This document shows, one piece after another, positions 23,863 through 31,662 of a stretch of 33,750 bases of DNA. This DNA is from Candidatus Kuenenia stuttgartensis. GTDB taxonomy: Bacteria > Planctomycetota > Planctomycetia > Planctomycetales > Planctomycetaceae. A model generated the notes under the pieces. That model searched no databases and was not told the origin of the DNA. It worked only from the letters and a program-made list of their open reading frames with translations. How positions within the stretch are numbered: position 1 is the stretch's first letter; every line of letters begins with the position of its first letter. Made by a program: the position numbers and the translations under genes. The DNA is taken from the NCBI GenBank assembly GCA_945861865.1, contig CAMAWN010000047.1, positions 1-33,750 on the forward strand. The letters are read 5' to 3'.

Positions 23863-26800
23863 TCAGGACTCGCACAGTCGAGCGGTCTGCTGCGACTGTT
23901 TCGCCTCGGCGGAATCTTTACCCAACTCCTGCTCGACTTGCTTCTGAAGTTCCTGAGCTTGCTGTGCCAGTTCCTTCTGAGCTTGCTGTGCCTCACGGAC
24001 CTGCTGAGCCACCGGCAGTTGCTCACCACCTTTCGGTTGTTCGCTGGCTTTCGGCTGTTCGTTGGGTTTGTTCGCGTTAGCCTGCTCGTTCTCGGCGGGA
24101 GGTTGAGCAGCTTTGGGTTGCGACGGTTCTCCACGCTGTTCGTTCAGAGCTTGCTCGACCTCTTTGGCGAGTTGACGTTGTTCTTCGGCAAGCTGCGCCA
24201 CTTGCTGTGCAGCGGGATCACGTTTCGCTTCGTTGGGCTTGGCGTTCTCCATCGGAGCCTGATCGTCACGATTGGCTGGAGCCTCCGGCATCGGCTGAGC
24301 GGCGGCTTGCTTGGCGATTTCCCGCAAGGCTTGTTCGGTACGACGTTGCTCTTGAGAAGCTTTTTCGAGATTGCCGTCGGCGAGCGCTTGCTCGGCTTGC
24401 TCGGCGCGTTTCTCGGCCTCTTGTTGCGCGGCTTGAACGGGGTTTGGCTTCGCTTCGGCATCGGCCGGTTTCACGTCTCCGTTCGGCTTTTCGGCATTCG
24501 GATCAGCGGGATTGCTCTTCACGCCATCGGCCGGCTTGTTGTCTTTATTGACCGGCAGATTCTCGATCCGTTCATTGAGCGCGGTTTGTTCACGGTTCAA
24601 TTGCTCGGCGGCCTGTTGACGCGCATCGGCGTCGTCGGACTTCGCCGCCTCGGCCGCTTTTTCGGCGAGCTTTTTCTGTTCGTTCGCTAATTCACGCGCG
24701 GCTTGAGACAGCGGCGATTGATTCGCTTTCGCTTGCTGCAACTCGCCCGCGAGGCGATCCAGTTCGCTGGCGGCTTGTTGCTGCTGCTTCTGAGCTTCGG
24801 CGAGATCGCCTTGCTTGAGCGCGGCAACAGCCTCTTGCAAAGCTTCGGAAGTGGCAGGCTTGTCGGCTTTCGGTTCGTCGCCGGCTGGTTTCGAAGCAGC
24901 CGCTTTCTCGGCGGCTGCTTCGGCTCGCACTTGAAGGTCTTGCTGCCTCTCGGCGAGTTCGGCGTTGCGTTCGGCAGCGGCCTCTTGCTGCTGGCGCAGC
25001 GCGTCGGCCAGTTCCTTTTGTTGCTCGGCGAGTTGACGAGCCTCTTCGGCGAGTTCGCCGAGTTGTTCGAGTTGATCGCGGCGCGCGGCGGCGAGGAGTT
25101 CGGGGCGGCGTTTCAAGAGATCGTTGAGTGCGTCGGCAAGTTGTTTTTGTTGCTCGGCGAGTTGTTGCTTTTCGGCTTCAGCTTTAGCAGCCTCGGCGGC
25201 GACCTTCTTTTCGTCACTTTCGTCCTTGGCGTCCCGCGCTGGCGCTTCGGGTTGGTTTGCCCCGTCGTTCTTCGCCAACTCATCCGCGCGGTTGGCGAGT
25301 TGTTCGGCTTGGCGGGCGAGGCGGCGGAGTTCCAGCAAGTCCTTTTGCAAGTCGGCAAGCTGCTCGAACGGTTTTTCGAGTTGGGCGAGCTTCTTCGAGG
25401 CGGCCTCAAGTTGCTGCTCGGCCTCGCGGACGTGATTGCGTTGTTCCTGAGTGAGGTTCTCGCCGGCATCGTTGCGCGCCTGCTCGACCTCAGTCTCGGC
25501 CTGCGTGAGTTCGGTCTGAGCGACCTGCTCAGCCTTCTCGCCGAGTTCGTGGAACAGCGGGTCATTGGCCAATTGCTCGGCAAGCTTTTCGGTTCGTTCG
25601 GTCAGCGTGTGCAGTTCGCGTTGCAGTTGGGCGACATGCTCGCCGTCCGGCGGAGCGTCTTTCTTCTTGGTCTGAATCGATTCCTTGCGGAGTTCCGCCA
25701 GATCGTTTTTCTTGGCGTCGATGTCGCGACGAAGGTCGTTGAGTTCGTCTTTGAGTTGCTCGTGCGTTTTCGCGAGTTCATTGGCTCCTGGCGGCGCGGC
25801 CTTCTTGCTGATGCGGAGGACTCGCGGTTCGGACCAGACTTCGTGTGGACCGGGTTCGGGACGTTCGTCGGTGATGCGCACGCGATAATTCAGCCACTGA
25901 TTGTGCTCGACTTTGAGCTGACTCAGGTCGAGCGTGAAGCGCTGCTCGAAGCTCTTCTGCCCGCGAACCGCTTCGACGGAGATTGGCTCGCGCGGGTTGT
26001 TTTCGATGGTGAAGTGCAGTTCCATCGCGCCCAGGCCGACGTCGTCAGATGCGGTCACGTCGATCGGCAAGACGTCGTCCGGACGAGCTTCCGAACTGTG
26101 GTCCCCTTTGACCGTCAGCTTCGGAGCTTCGTCGGCAACAACCACCAACTCGCGCGGCACGGTGTCGTTGTTCGGCAGCTTGTGAATGTCTTCCAATGAG
26201 AACAAAAATGGCCCCGCGACATTCGGATCGGCCGACACTTCGAGCGTCGCCGTCTGCTTCGATCCAGCGAGTTCCAGCTTCTTGTTCGCATCACCGTGCT
26301 GCCGCCAGACAAGCTGCGCGGTCTCGACCGGCTTGTTGAATTCCAGCGTGAACTTCAATCGGCTCTTCTCGAAGACCTTGATCGAACCGATCGCGCCATC
26401 CAGCGACTGCGCGGGCCAGCCGGCGTAGGCAGGCGGCTCGACATCGAGCCGGATCTTTGTGACGACGGGCGGCTCGACGACTTGGACTTTGTAGTCGCGT
26501 GATTTCTGACGCTCGACCGCGATGCGGAAATCGAAATCCCGCATGACGTGCGGCACGACCACGACGAACGACTTGCGAGCTTCATCAAACGGCATCGTGC
26601 GGCGATCCGTCGTGCCGGCCGAGTCACGCCATTCGAGCGACAGCGACTTCAGCGGCTCGGCTTGCCCGTCCCGTTCGGCCGTCGCCAGCAATTCGACATC
26701 GCTGCCGCGAGCAATGATCCGATCGCCATTCTCGACGTTGACGACCCACGCTCCAGCCGTGCCCCAGTTGCCCCACGGCATCAGGAGCCGCTGCCAGAGT

Positions 26801-27342
26801 TGGCGATACATGCTCGGCGCGACGAACACCGGAATCGCCAGCAGCACACACGACGCGAGTCCCCATCGCACCGACGACCACGCCTTCCGCGACGAGACAA
26901 CTTCTTCAAATTCCAGTTCATCAATCCGTTGCCGCGTTTGTTTCAGCAACATCTCGCGCATCACCGGCGAGCCTTTGAATCCATCCGGCTGAGTCGGATC
27001 AAATAATTCCACCGCCGAGGTGAGCGCTCCCTCCCAGCGCGGGTTCGCTTTGTCGGCCATCGCGGCAAGTTCCGCCCAACCGATGCGTCGGCACAGTGGC
27101 ACGACGATCCAAGCCAGACAGGCCACCAACGTCGCCACCGCCACGCTCGACAACACGGCGATGCGTGTCGTCGGAGCCAAGTCGTAGCAATAGTCCGTGA
27201 CGAACGCTCCGGCCAAACCGAACGACGCGATCAGGCCGACTCGGCCCGCGCCGCGCAGCAGCCATTGCCAGCGGACCCACGATTTCAACTCGGTCAACTG
27301 ATCCGCGATTTCCGAAGGGAGCCACGCAGCGTCTTGAGACAT
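23863..27342 (-). CDS. DUF4175-like giant membrane coiled-coil protein, N-terminal part
   Basis: An 1159-residue product up to the TGA; about 1512 residues if the TGA is ignored, a usual size for this planctomycete family, often misnamed Smc. Three membrane helices lie at about 33-52, 60-84 and 158-178. A beta-rich periplasmic-type region follows (about 190-560; VEPPAYAGWPAQSLDG, VVADEAPKLTVKGD), then a very long coiled coil rich in Gln, Ala, Glu and Lys. Members accompany MoxR/DUF58/BatA systems, so an envelope role with the DUF58 protein is conceivable, although that gene is far away in this window. ATG 27342 has GGAG six bases upstream; the frame is open to 27480 across a repeat arm. It starts about 180 bp after the hisD stop. 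An in-frame repeat lies at 25231-25254. Confidence 0.88.
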   Translation of the reverse strand: MSQDAAWLPSEIADQLTELKSWVRWQWLLRGAGRVGLIASFGLAGAFVTDYCYDLAPTTRIAVLSSVAVATLVACLAWIVVPLCRRIGWAELAAMADKANPRWEGALTSAVELFDPTQPDGFKGSPVMREMLLKQTRQRIDELEFEEVVSSRKAWSSVRWGLASCVLLAIPVFVAPSMYRQLWQRLLMPWGNWGTAGAWVVNVENGDRIIARGSDVELLATAERDGQAEPLKSLSLEWRDSAGTTDRRTMPFDEARKSFVVVVPHVMRDFDFRIAVERQKSRDYKVQVVEPPVVTKIRLDVEPPAYAGWPAQSLDGAIGSIKVFEKSRLKFTLEFNKPVETAQLVWRQHGDANKKLELAGSKQTATLEVSADPNVAGPFLFSLEDIHKLPNNDTVPRELVVVADEAPKLTVKGDHSSEARPDDVLPIDVTASDDVGLGAMELHFTIENNPREPISVEAVRGQKSFEQRFTLDLSQLKVEHNQWLNYRVRITDERPEPGPHEVWSEPRVLRISKKAAPPGANELAKTHEQLKDELNDLRRDIDAKKNDLAELRKESIQTKKKDAPPDGEHVAQLQRELHTLTERTEKLAEQLANDPLFHELGEKAEQVAQTELTQAETEVEQARNDAGENLTQEQRNHVREAEQQLEAASKKLAQLEKPFEQLADLQKDLLELRRLARQAEQLANRADELAKNDGANQPEAPARDAKDESDEKKVAAEAAKAEAEKQQLAEQQKQLADALNDLLKRRPELLAAARRDQLEQLGELAEEARQLAEQQKELADALRQQQEAAAERNAELAERQQDLQVRAEAAAEKAAASKPAGDEPKADKPATSEALQEAVAALKQGDLAEAQKQQQQAASELDRLAGELQQAKANQSPLSQAARELANEQKKLAEKAAEAAKSDDADARQQAAEQLNREQTALNERIENLPVNKDNKPADGVKSNPADPNAEKPNGDVKPADAEAKPNPVQAAQQEAEKRAEQAEQALADGNLEKASQEQRRTEQALREIAKQAAAQPMPEAPANRDDQAPMENAKPNEAKRDPAAQQVAQLAEEQRQLAKEVEQALNEQRGEPSQPKAAQPPAENEQANANKPNEQPKASEQPKGGEQLPVAQQVREAQQAQKELAQQAQELQKQVEQELGKDSAEAKQSQQTARLCES
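25231..25254. repeat. In-frame copy of a CCCGAAGCGCCAGCG-type repeat
   Basis: On the minus strand the DNA reads CAACCCGAAGCGCCAGCGCG followed by GGAC, with hairpin arms GCGC/GCGC and CCC/GGG. It is translated as QPEAPARD, residues 697-704 of the giant coiled-coil protein, interrupting a Lys/Glu/Gln-rich helix with Pro and Arg. In another frame it reads NPKRQRG, a peptide I associate from memory with many planctomycete hypothetical proteins. Both memory points need a database check. Confidence 0.6.
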
Positions 27343-27417
27343 GATCGACTCCGACTGGGGCGAAAGATCGGCTCGGATTGTATCGGCCGCCCGGCCTGCG
27401 GCTATCTCAGCCTGTTG

Positions 27418-27520
27418 CTCGTGGGGCAGGTTTTCAACCTGTCCGTGGAACAAAATGACGGGGCTTCGCCGGGTGGTCACTTCAAATTCTGGCGAGCAAG
27501 TTGAAAACCTACCCCACGAG
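27418..27520. repeat. Long palindromic repeat between hisD and the giant gene
   Basis: Arms CTCGTGGGGCAGGTTTTCAA (starting 27418, 24 bases in all) and 27497-27520 match at 22 of 24 positions as an inverted repeat around a 55-base loop. The right arm ends two bases from the hisD stop codon. It lies in the intergenic part of the minus-strand run and could mark or stabilise the end of the hisD part of the transcript. Confidence 0.8.
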
Positions 27521-27522
27521 GG

Positions 27523-28872
27523 CTAACGCAACCGAGTATCGACGCTCGCGCTGTGAGCGGTCAGCCCTTCGACTGCCGCTATGCGTCGAATGTCGTCCGC
27601 AGCGTTCACGAGCGCGGCGGCGTTGTACGAGATGATCGATGACCGCTTCAAAAAATCGTTTGCGCAGAGGCCGTTCGCAAAACGAGCCGTCCCGCCCGTG
27701 GGCAAGACATGCGACGGGCCGGCAACGTAATCGCCGACAGCGACCGGCGTGTGATGGCCGAGGAAGATGGCTCCGGCGTTTTGCACCTTGGCGAGGATCG
27801 CTTCGGGATCGGCGGTCGAGATGTGCAAGTGCTCGGTCGCCAGCAAGTCGGACAATCGGCACGCGTCGTCAGCATCTTTCGCCAGAATCAACGCGCCATA
27901 GTTTTCGAGGCTCTGCCGCGCGAGGTCGCCTCGCGGCAGTCGCGCGAGTTGCTTCGTCAGCTCTTCTTGCACGGCAGCGATCAGTGGGGCGTGCCAAGTG
28001 ATGAGCACTCCCGATCCGGGACTATGTTCCGCTTGCGAGATCAAATCGCTGGCAACGAAGTCCGCTCGCGCAGACGAGTCGGCGAGCACGACGACCTCGC
28101 TGGGGCCGGCGATGCTGTCGATGTCCACTTCGCCGTAGACGAACTTCTTGGCAAGCGCCACGAACAAGTTGCCGGGACCGACGATCTTGTCCACTCGCGG
28201 CAAGCCTTCGACGCCGAATGCCAGCGCCGCAACGGCTTGTGCTCCGCCGATGCGATAGACCTCGGTGATGCCGAGCAACTTGCAGGCGGCGAGGAGGTCG
28301 CGGTTGTAGCTGCCGAATTCGGTCGGCGGTGCGACGACGGCAATCTCGTTCACACCCGCGACCTGAGCGGGTACGGCGGTCATCAGCAAGGTTGACGGAT
28401 ACGCCGCTGCACCGCCGGGGATGCAGATGCCGACTCGCTTGAGCGGCAGGTATCGCTGCCACAGTTGGATGCGTGCGTCGCCGTTTTGCTTCGTCAGCGA
28501 GACCGTTTGGTTCAGCAGTTTCGTTTGAAATTCGACAATGTTGTCGCGGATGCGACCGAGCGTTTTGAGAAACTCCGGATCTGCCGACGCGAAAGCGGCA
28601 TCGAACTCGGCTGGCGTAACTCGCAGCGTTTCACGAGTCAGCTCTTTGCGGTCGAGCTTCTTCGTGTACTCCAACACGACCGGCAAACCGCCTTGTCGAA
28701 CGTCGCCGCAGATCCGTTCGACGACTTGCTGCGGCGTGAGCGGCTCGCCGAAGAGCGCGATGGTTCGCTGACGACCGGCGTCGGAGACCACATCTCCACG
28801 CGGCGAGAGCTTCTGGCGCAGGGAATCAAACAGCTTTTCGGCGCTGTCTTTGGTGCAGTCGATGGTCTTCAT
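27523..28872 (-). CDS. hisD: Histidinol dehydrogenase
   Basis: A 449-residue enzyme that performs the last two steps of histidine biosynthesis, oxidising L-histidinol to L-histidine with two NAD+ molecules. Signatures are intact: CIPGGAAAYPSTLLM, the NAD-binding IGGAQAVAALAFGV, IVGPGNLFVALAKK, SQAEHSPGSG with the zinc-binding Gln-x-x-His, and GHHTPVAVGDYVAGPSHVLP with the catalytic His pair region. Length is normal. The ATG overlaps the stop of the YhaM-like gene (ATGA), so translation is likely coupled; no other histidine gene is in the window. The stop lies next to a palindromic repeat. Confidence 0.97.
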   Translation of the reverse strand: MKTIDCTKDSAEKLFDSLRQKLSPRGDVVSDAGRQRTIALFGEPLTPQQVVERICGDVRQGGLPVVLEYTKKLDRKELTRETLRVTPAEFDAAFASADPEFLKTLGRIRDNIVEFQTKLLNQTVSLTKQNGDARIQLWQRYLPLKRVGICIPGGAAAYPSTLLMTAVPAQVAGVNEIAVVAPPTEFGSYNRDLLAACKLLGITEVYRIGGAQAVAALAFGVEGLPRVDKIVGPGNLFVALAKKFVYGEVDIDSIAGPSEVVVLADSSARADFVASDLISQAEHSPGSGVLITWHAPLIAAVQEELTKQLARLPRGDLARQSLENYGALILAKDADDACRLSDLLATEHLHISTADPEAILAKVQNAGAIFLGHHTPVAVGDYVAGPSHVLPTGGTARFANGLCANDFLKRSSIISYNAAALVNAADDIRRIAAVEGLTAHSASVDTRLR

Positions 28873-29936
28873 TTCGCGGATTCTGTGGTGGCAGACTGAG
28901 TGGAATTTTCGGCGAGACCTCGAAAGATCGCGCGGCGCAGCGGGTTGTCGCGAGTCGTAAATTCCTCGCCGGGTGTCGGCGGAATCATCAAGGCGGCGGC
29001 AAGTTCGTGAAATTTCGCGTCCAGGTTATCGGCTTCGGCGACCAGCAATGCTTCGGGAGTGCTGGGAGGAATCGGAGAACCCCATTCCGGCAACGACTGA
29101 TGCGAGATGATGATGTGTTCGAGTCGCAGCAGCGTTTCCGGATTGAAGTCGGGGATCGAACCCGCCTTGTCGCGAATCATGTCACGGCCGATGAAAATGT
29201 GACCGACCAACCGGCCAGCGGCGGTGTAGGTCGTGCCGCTCGGCGAATACTTCAGTTCGTGGATTTTGCCGATGTCGTGCAGGATTGCCCCGGCGGCGAC
29301 CAGCGACTTGCTCAGCGGCGGGTACATGTCGGGGTAATAGTCGGCGTATTTGTCGGCGAACTGCATCGCAAGACGAGTCACTGACAAGACGTGCTCCAAA
29401 AAGCCGCCGGTGAAGGCGTGGTGATTCTTCGAGGCAGCGGCGATCTGGCGAATTTCGTGCTGATGCTCCATGAGCAGGCCAATCACCAGCGTTCTCAGCG
29501 GGACTTCGGTGATTTGCTGGGAGGCGATCGAAATGAGTTCCGTGAACATTTCTTCGACATTAAACCGCGTGGCCGGGACCAGATCGCCGGCGCGAAAGCC
29601 TTGTGCTTCATCGCCGGATTCGACGAACCGGATTTTTTCGAGTTCGAACTGCGGGCCGAAATCGGTTTCCTGATATCGGCCGCGGACTTTGTAGAATTGC
29701 CCTGACTGCCAGGACGTGTCGCATTCGGCGAAAAATGTGGAGTCGCTCCAGATCATGCTGGTCGTGGCACGCTTCGCATCGCGAAGCGTAACTCGGTAAT
29801 ACGGCTTGCCGTCGCGAGTCTTCGCCTTCTCTTTGTTGGCCAGGAGCACGAAACAGTCGGCCGACTGCTTGGGTTGCAGGTCGCTCAGTCGGCTAATTTG
29901 CGATTCGCGAGAATCAAACGGAAGTTGTGCTTGCAT
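28869..29936 (-). CDS. YhaM-like 3'-5' exoribonuclease (OB-fold plus HD domain)
   Basis: A 355-residue cytoplasmic protein. The N-terminal ~110 residues form an OB-fold nucleic-acid-binding domain (YYRVTLRDAKRATTSMIWSD ... FYKVRGRYQETDFGPQFEL). The HD phosphohydrolase domain follows, with HHAFTGGFLEHVLSV, the HD motif in AGAILHDIGK and a final His/Asp block (LEHIIISHQ ... EADNLDAKFHE). This layout is that of YhaM/CBF1, a metal-dependent 3'-5' exonuclease acting on RNA and single-stranded DNA. All metal ligands seem present. No clear ribosome site precedes ATG 29936. The stop overlaps the hisD start. A perfect 9-bp inverted repeat lies within the gene at 29769-29789. Confidence 0.88.
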   Translation of the reverse strand: MQAQLPFDSRESQISRLSDLQPKQSADCFVLLANKEKAKTRDGKPYYRVTLRDAKRATTSMIWSDSTFFAECDTSWQSGQFYKVRGRYQETDFGPQFELEKIRFVESGDEAQGFRAGDLVPATRFNVEEMFTELISIASQQITEVPLRTLVIGLLMEHQHEIRQIAAASKNHHAFTGGFLEHVLSVTRLAMQFADKYADYYPDMYPPLSKSLVAAGAILHDIGKIHELKYSPSGTTYTAAGRLVGHIFIGRDMIRDKAGSIPDFNPETLLRLEHIIISHQSLPEWGSPIPPSTPEALLVAEADNLDAKFHELAAALMIPPTPGEEFTTRDNPLRRAIFRGLAENSTQSATTESAK

Positions 29937-30010
29937 GGTGTTCGACTTACGGAGGGTATTCCGCCCGACATAAGGGGCGAGTTGAGAATTCTTGCTCGGA
30001 AGTCCGAATT

Positions 30011-30039
30011 TGACGGGCAGATTGCAAACCTGCCCCGCG
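30011..30039. repeat. Solo arm of the same repeat family as 27418-27520
   Basis: Its reverse complement, CGCGGGGCAGGTTTGCAATC and on, aligns with the left arm of the 27418 element across 29 bases with about five differences. No second arm is present, though CGGGCAG and CTGCCCCG can pair with each other. It sits in the region between the YhaM-like and IscA-like genes. Confidence 0.55.
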
Positions 30040-30111
30040 AATCAGAGGCCACTGTACCAATCGCCGAACCGGCACCGAAGCAGGTGGCGAAGTGTTTTCA
30101 CAGACGAACTT

Positions 30112-30151
30112 GCGAAAACTCAGTTTTCGCCGGAAAATCGCCCGCTATACT
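30112..30151 (+). promoter_or_regulatory. Candidate promoter with overlapping 19-bp palindromic operator
   Basis: GCGAAAACTCAGTTTTCGC (30112-30130) is a perfect 8-bp inverted repeat with a three-base spacer. TATACT at 30146-30151 resembles a -10 box, so the palindrome covers where the -35 box would be; a good -35 hexamer is not visible. This lies about 80 bp before the IscA-like gene. A dimeric repressor or activator binding here would be well placed to regulate it. Confidence 0.4.
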
Positions 30152-30229
30152 CTGCGATCACTTGAGCCGCACAGATGCTCGGCTCGACGAACTTCCCCAC
30201 GCCCCTTTTCCACAAGGAATTCTCAAACC

Positions 30230-30631
30230 ATGTCTTCATGCACGATGTCTCCCCCCGCTGCGTCTTCTTGTGCGTCTTCCGTTGAATCCGTCGTCGGATC
30301 CGTCGTCATCATCACCGAGAAGGCCGTCGGTGAGATGAACCGCGTGCTGACCGAGAAAAATCTCCCCGAATCAACCGTCTTGCGAATCGGTGTCGCTGGC
30401 GGCGGATGCAGCGGGTTTTCGTACAGCCTGGGCTTCGACGACAAGTGCGATGAGATGAACGACGTTGTCACCAGTCAACACGGCCTGCGAGTCGCCGTCG
30501 ATCGCAAGAGCGCGATGTTTCTCGAAGGGACCGTCATCGACTTCTACGACGGCATCGAACGCCGTGGTTTCACGTTTGAAAACCCAAATGCCAAGAAGTC
30601 CTGCGGCTGCGGCAGCAGCTTCTCGGTGTAA
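30230..30631 (+). CDS. IscA/ErpA-type iron-sulfur cluster carrier
   Basis: A 133-residue protein with the HesB/IscA/ErpA fold. The three cluster-binding cysteines are present, one in [16 protein letters not shown] and two in SCGCGSSF at the C-terminus. It receives and passes on iron-sulfur clusters in the cytoplasm. An N-terminal extension of about 25 residues is rich in Ser, Ala and Cys ([20 protein letters not shown]), longer than the usual ~107-residue family length; its three Cys are unusual. ATG 30230 has AAGGA about ten bases upstream. The gene is single, preceded by a candidate regulated promoter and followed by a terminator, so it probably forms its own transcript. ErpA, IscA and SufA cannot be distinguished. 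Confidence 0.9.
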   Translation: MSSCTMSPPAASSCASSVESVVGSVVIITEKAVGEMNRVLTEKNLPESTVLRIGVAGGGCSGFSYSLGFDDKCDEMNDVVTSQHGLRVAVDRKSAMFLEGTVIDFYDGIERRGFTFENPNAKKSCGCGSSFSV

Positions 30632-30672
30632 ATTGACAAAGCGGTGATTCGTCACTGCACTCCAAAATCAGC

Positions 30673-30702
30673 AGCCCGTCTGTTCCACAGCCGGGCTTTT
30701 TT
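30673..30702 (+). terminator. Rho-independent terminator after the IscA-like gene
   Basis: AGCCCG (30673-30678) pairs with CGGGCT (30692-30697). CTGT/ACAG extends the stem inside, with one mismatch, around a TCC loop. A run of six T follows. It ends 14 bp before the next ATG, so the dehydrogenase needs its own initiation or readthrough. Confidence 0.85.
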
Positions 30703-30716
30703 GCGTTGAGGGCATC

Positions 30717-31499
30717 ATGAAATTCGCTGGGAAAAATGCTTTGATCACCGGAGCCTCGTTGGGCATCGGCCGCGCGATCGCGATTGAATTGGCGAAAGGG
30801 GGAGCCAATGTCGCCATCAATTACCGCTCGCATCTCGACCAGGCGGAAGAGGTCGCGCGCGAGATCGAGAAGACCGGCCAAAAGGCATTGCTCTTGAAAG
30901 CGGACGTGGCGGACCAAGCGGCCGTCGAAGAGATGGTCGCGAAGACCGCCAGCACTTTCGGGAGTCTCGATCTGTTCGTCTCGAACGCCGCCTACAGTGA
31001 CCGGCAATTGATGGTCGAGGCGGACATGACTGGCTTCAAGCGAACGATCGACGTCTCGATGTGGGGCGCGTTTTATGGCGTGCGAGCGTCGGCTCAGCAG
31101 ATGTTGAAGCAAGGGACACGCGGCTCGATCGTGGTGGTCAGTTCGCCGCACGCGGTGATCCCGATCCCGACGGCAATGGCCTACAACATGGCCAAAGCGG
31201 CGATCGACCACATGGCTCGGACGGCGGCGATTGAACTCGCCTCGAAAAAAATTCGAGTCAACATCGTCCACCCCGGCTGGATCGACACGCCGGGCGAGCG
31301 AAAGTTTTTCTCGGAAGAACAAATTGAGGTCGGCGGTCAAAAGCTGCCTTGGGGCCGCATGGGCCAGCCCGATGAGATCGCGAAAGCGGTCAGCTATGTC
31401 CTCTCGGATGACGCCGACTACATGACCGGCAGCACGCTGACCATCGACGGCGGCGTGAGCCTGCCCTGGTGGTCTAATCGTGGCAGCGGCGAGATGTGA
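30717..31499 (+). CDS. Short-chain dehydrogenase/reductase
   Basis: A 260-residue classical SDR. The cofactor motif TGASLGIG is at 10-17. NAA appears in LFVSNAAYSD, the catalytic Ser in VVVSSPHAV and the YxxxK pair in YNMAK. PGWIDTPG and the C-terminal TGSTLTIDGGVSL are the standard late motifs. SDRs oxidise or reduce alcohols and ketones with NAD(P)(H). The closest general look is glucose-1-dehydrogenase or FabG-like, but the substrate cannot be told. The Asn and Tyr-Lys residues are intact, so the enzyme should be active. The ATG lies only 14 bp after the upstream terminator and no ribosome site stands out. A 163-bp gap follows. Confidence 0.92.
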   Translation: MKFAGKNALITGASLGIGRAIAIELAKGGANVAINYRSHLDQAEEVAREIEKTGQKALLLKADVADQAAVEEMVAKTASTFGSLDLFVSNAAYSDRQLMVEADMTGFKRTIDVSMWGAFYGVRASAQQMLKQGTRGSIVVVSSPHAVIPIPTAMAYNMAKAAIDHMARTAAIELASKKIRVNIVHPGWIDTPGERKFFSEEQIEVGGQKLPWGRMGQPDEIAKAVSYVLSDDADYMTGSTLTIDGGVSLPWWSNRGSGEM

Positions 31500-31662
31500 A
31501 AACCAGACGGCAGAATGCAGTTTTGATGGCCGCTGCCCTCTACTTTCCGCCGACGGCCTTCTGCTTGTCAAACTCGGCAACCTGCGTCACGTCTACCAAT
31601 CCGTCAAGGCTTCACCGCTTGGACAAGCTGGTTAAGGCGATGTTTGCTGCGGAGTCGATGTG

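Noticed and set aside
23863-23865. TGA as selenocysteine codon
   Set aside because: Surroundings are low-complexity, not a redox protein; no conserved Cys site in the family is known, and no convincing SECIS-like hairpin directly follows beyond a tiny palindrome.
22804-25700. Repetitive Gln-rich DNA as a CRISPR or tandem array
   Set aside because: No regular repeat-spacer spacing; the repetition comes from coiled-coil coding bias.
24703-26199. 498-codon plus-strand frame, Leu/Phe/Gly-rich
   Set aside because: Exact antisense of the Gln/Glu/Lys coiled coil of the giant gene; hydrophobic composition follows from complementing CAG/GAG/AAG codons. No ribosome site or family match.
29769-29789. 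Perfect 9-bp inverted repeat ACGCTTCGC/GCGAAGCGT
   Set aside because: Lies within the conserved OB-fold coding region and encodes a sequence fitting that fold; likely a chance palindrome.
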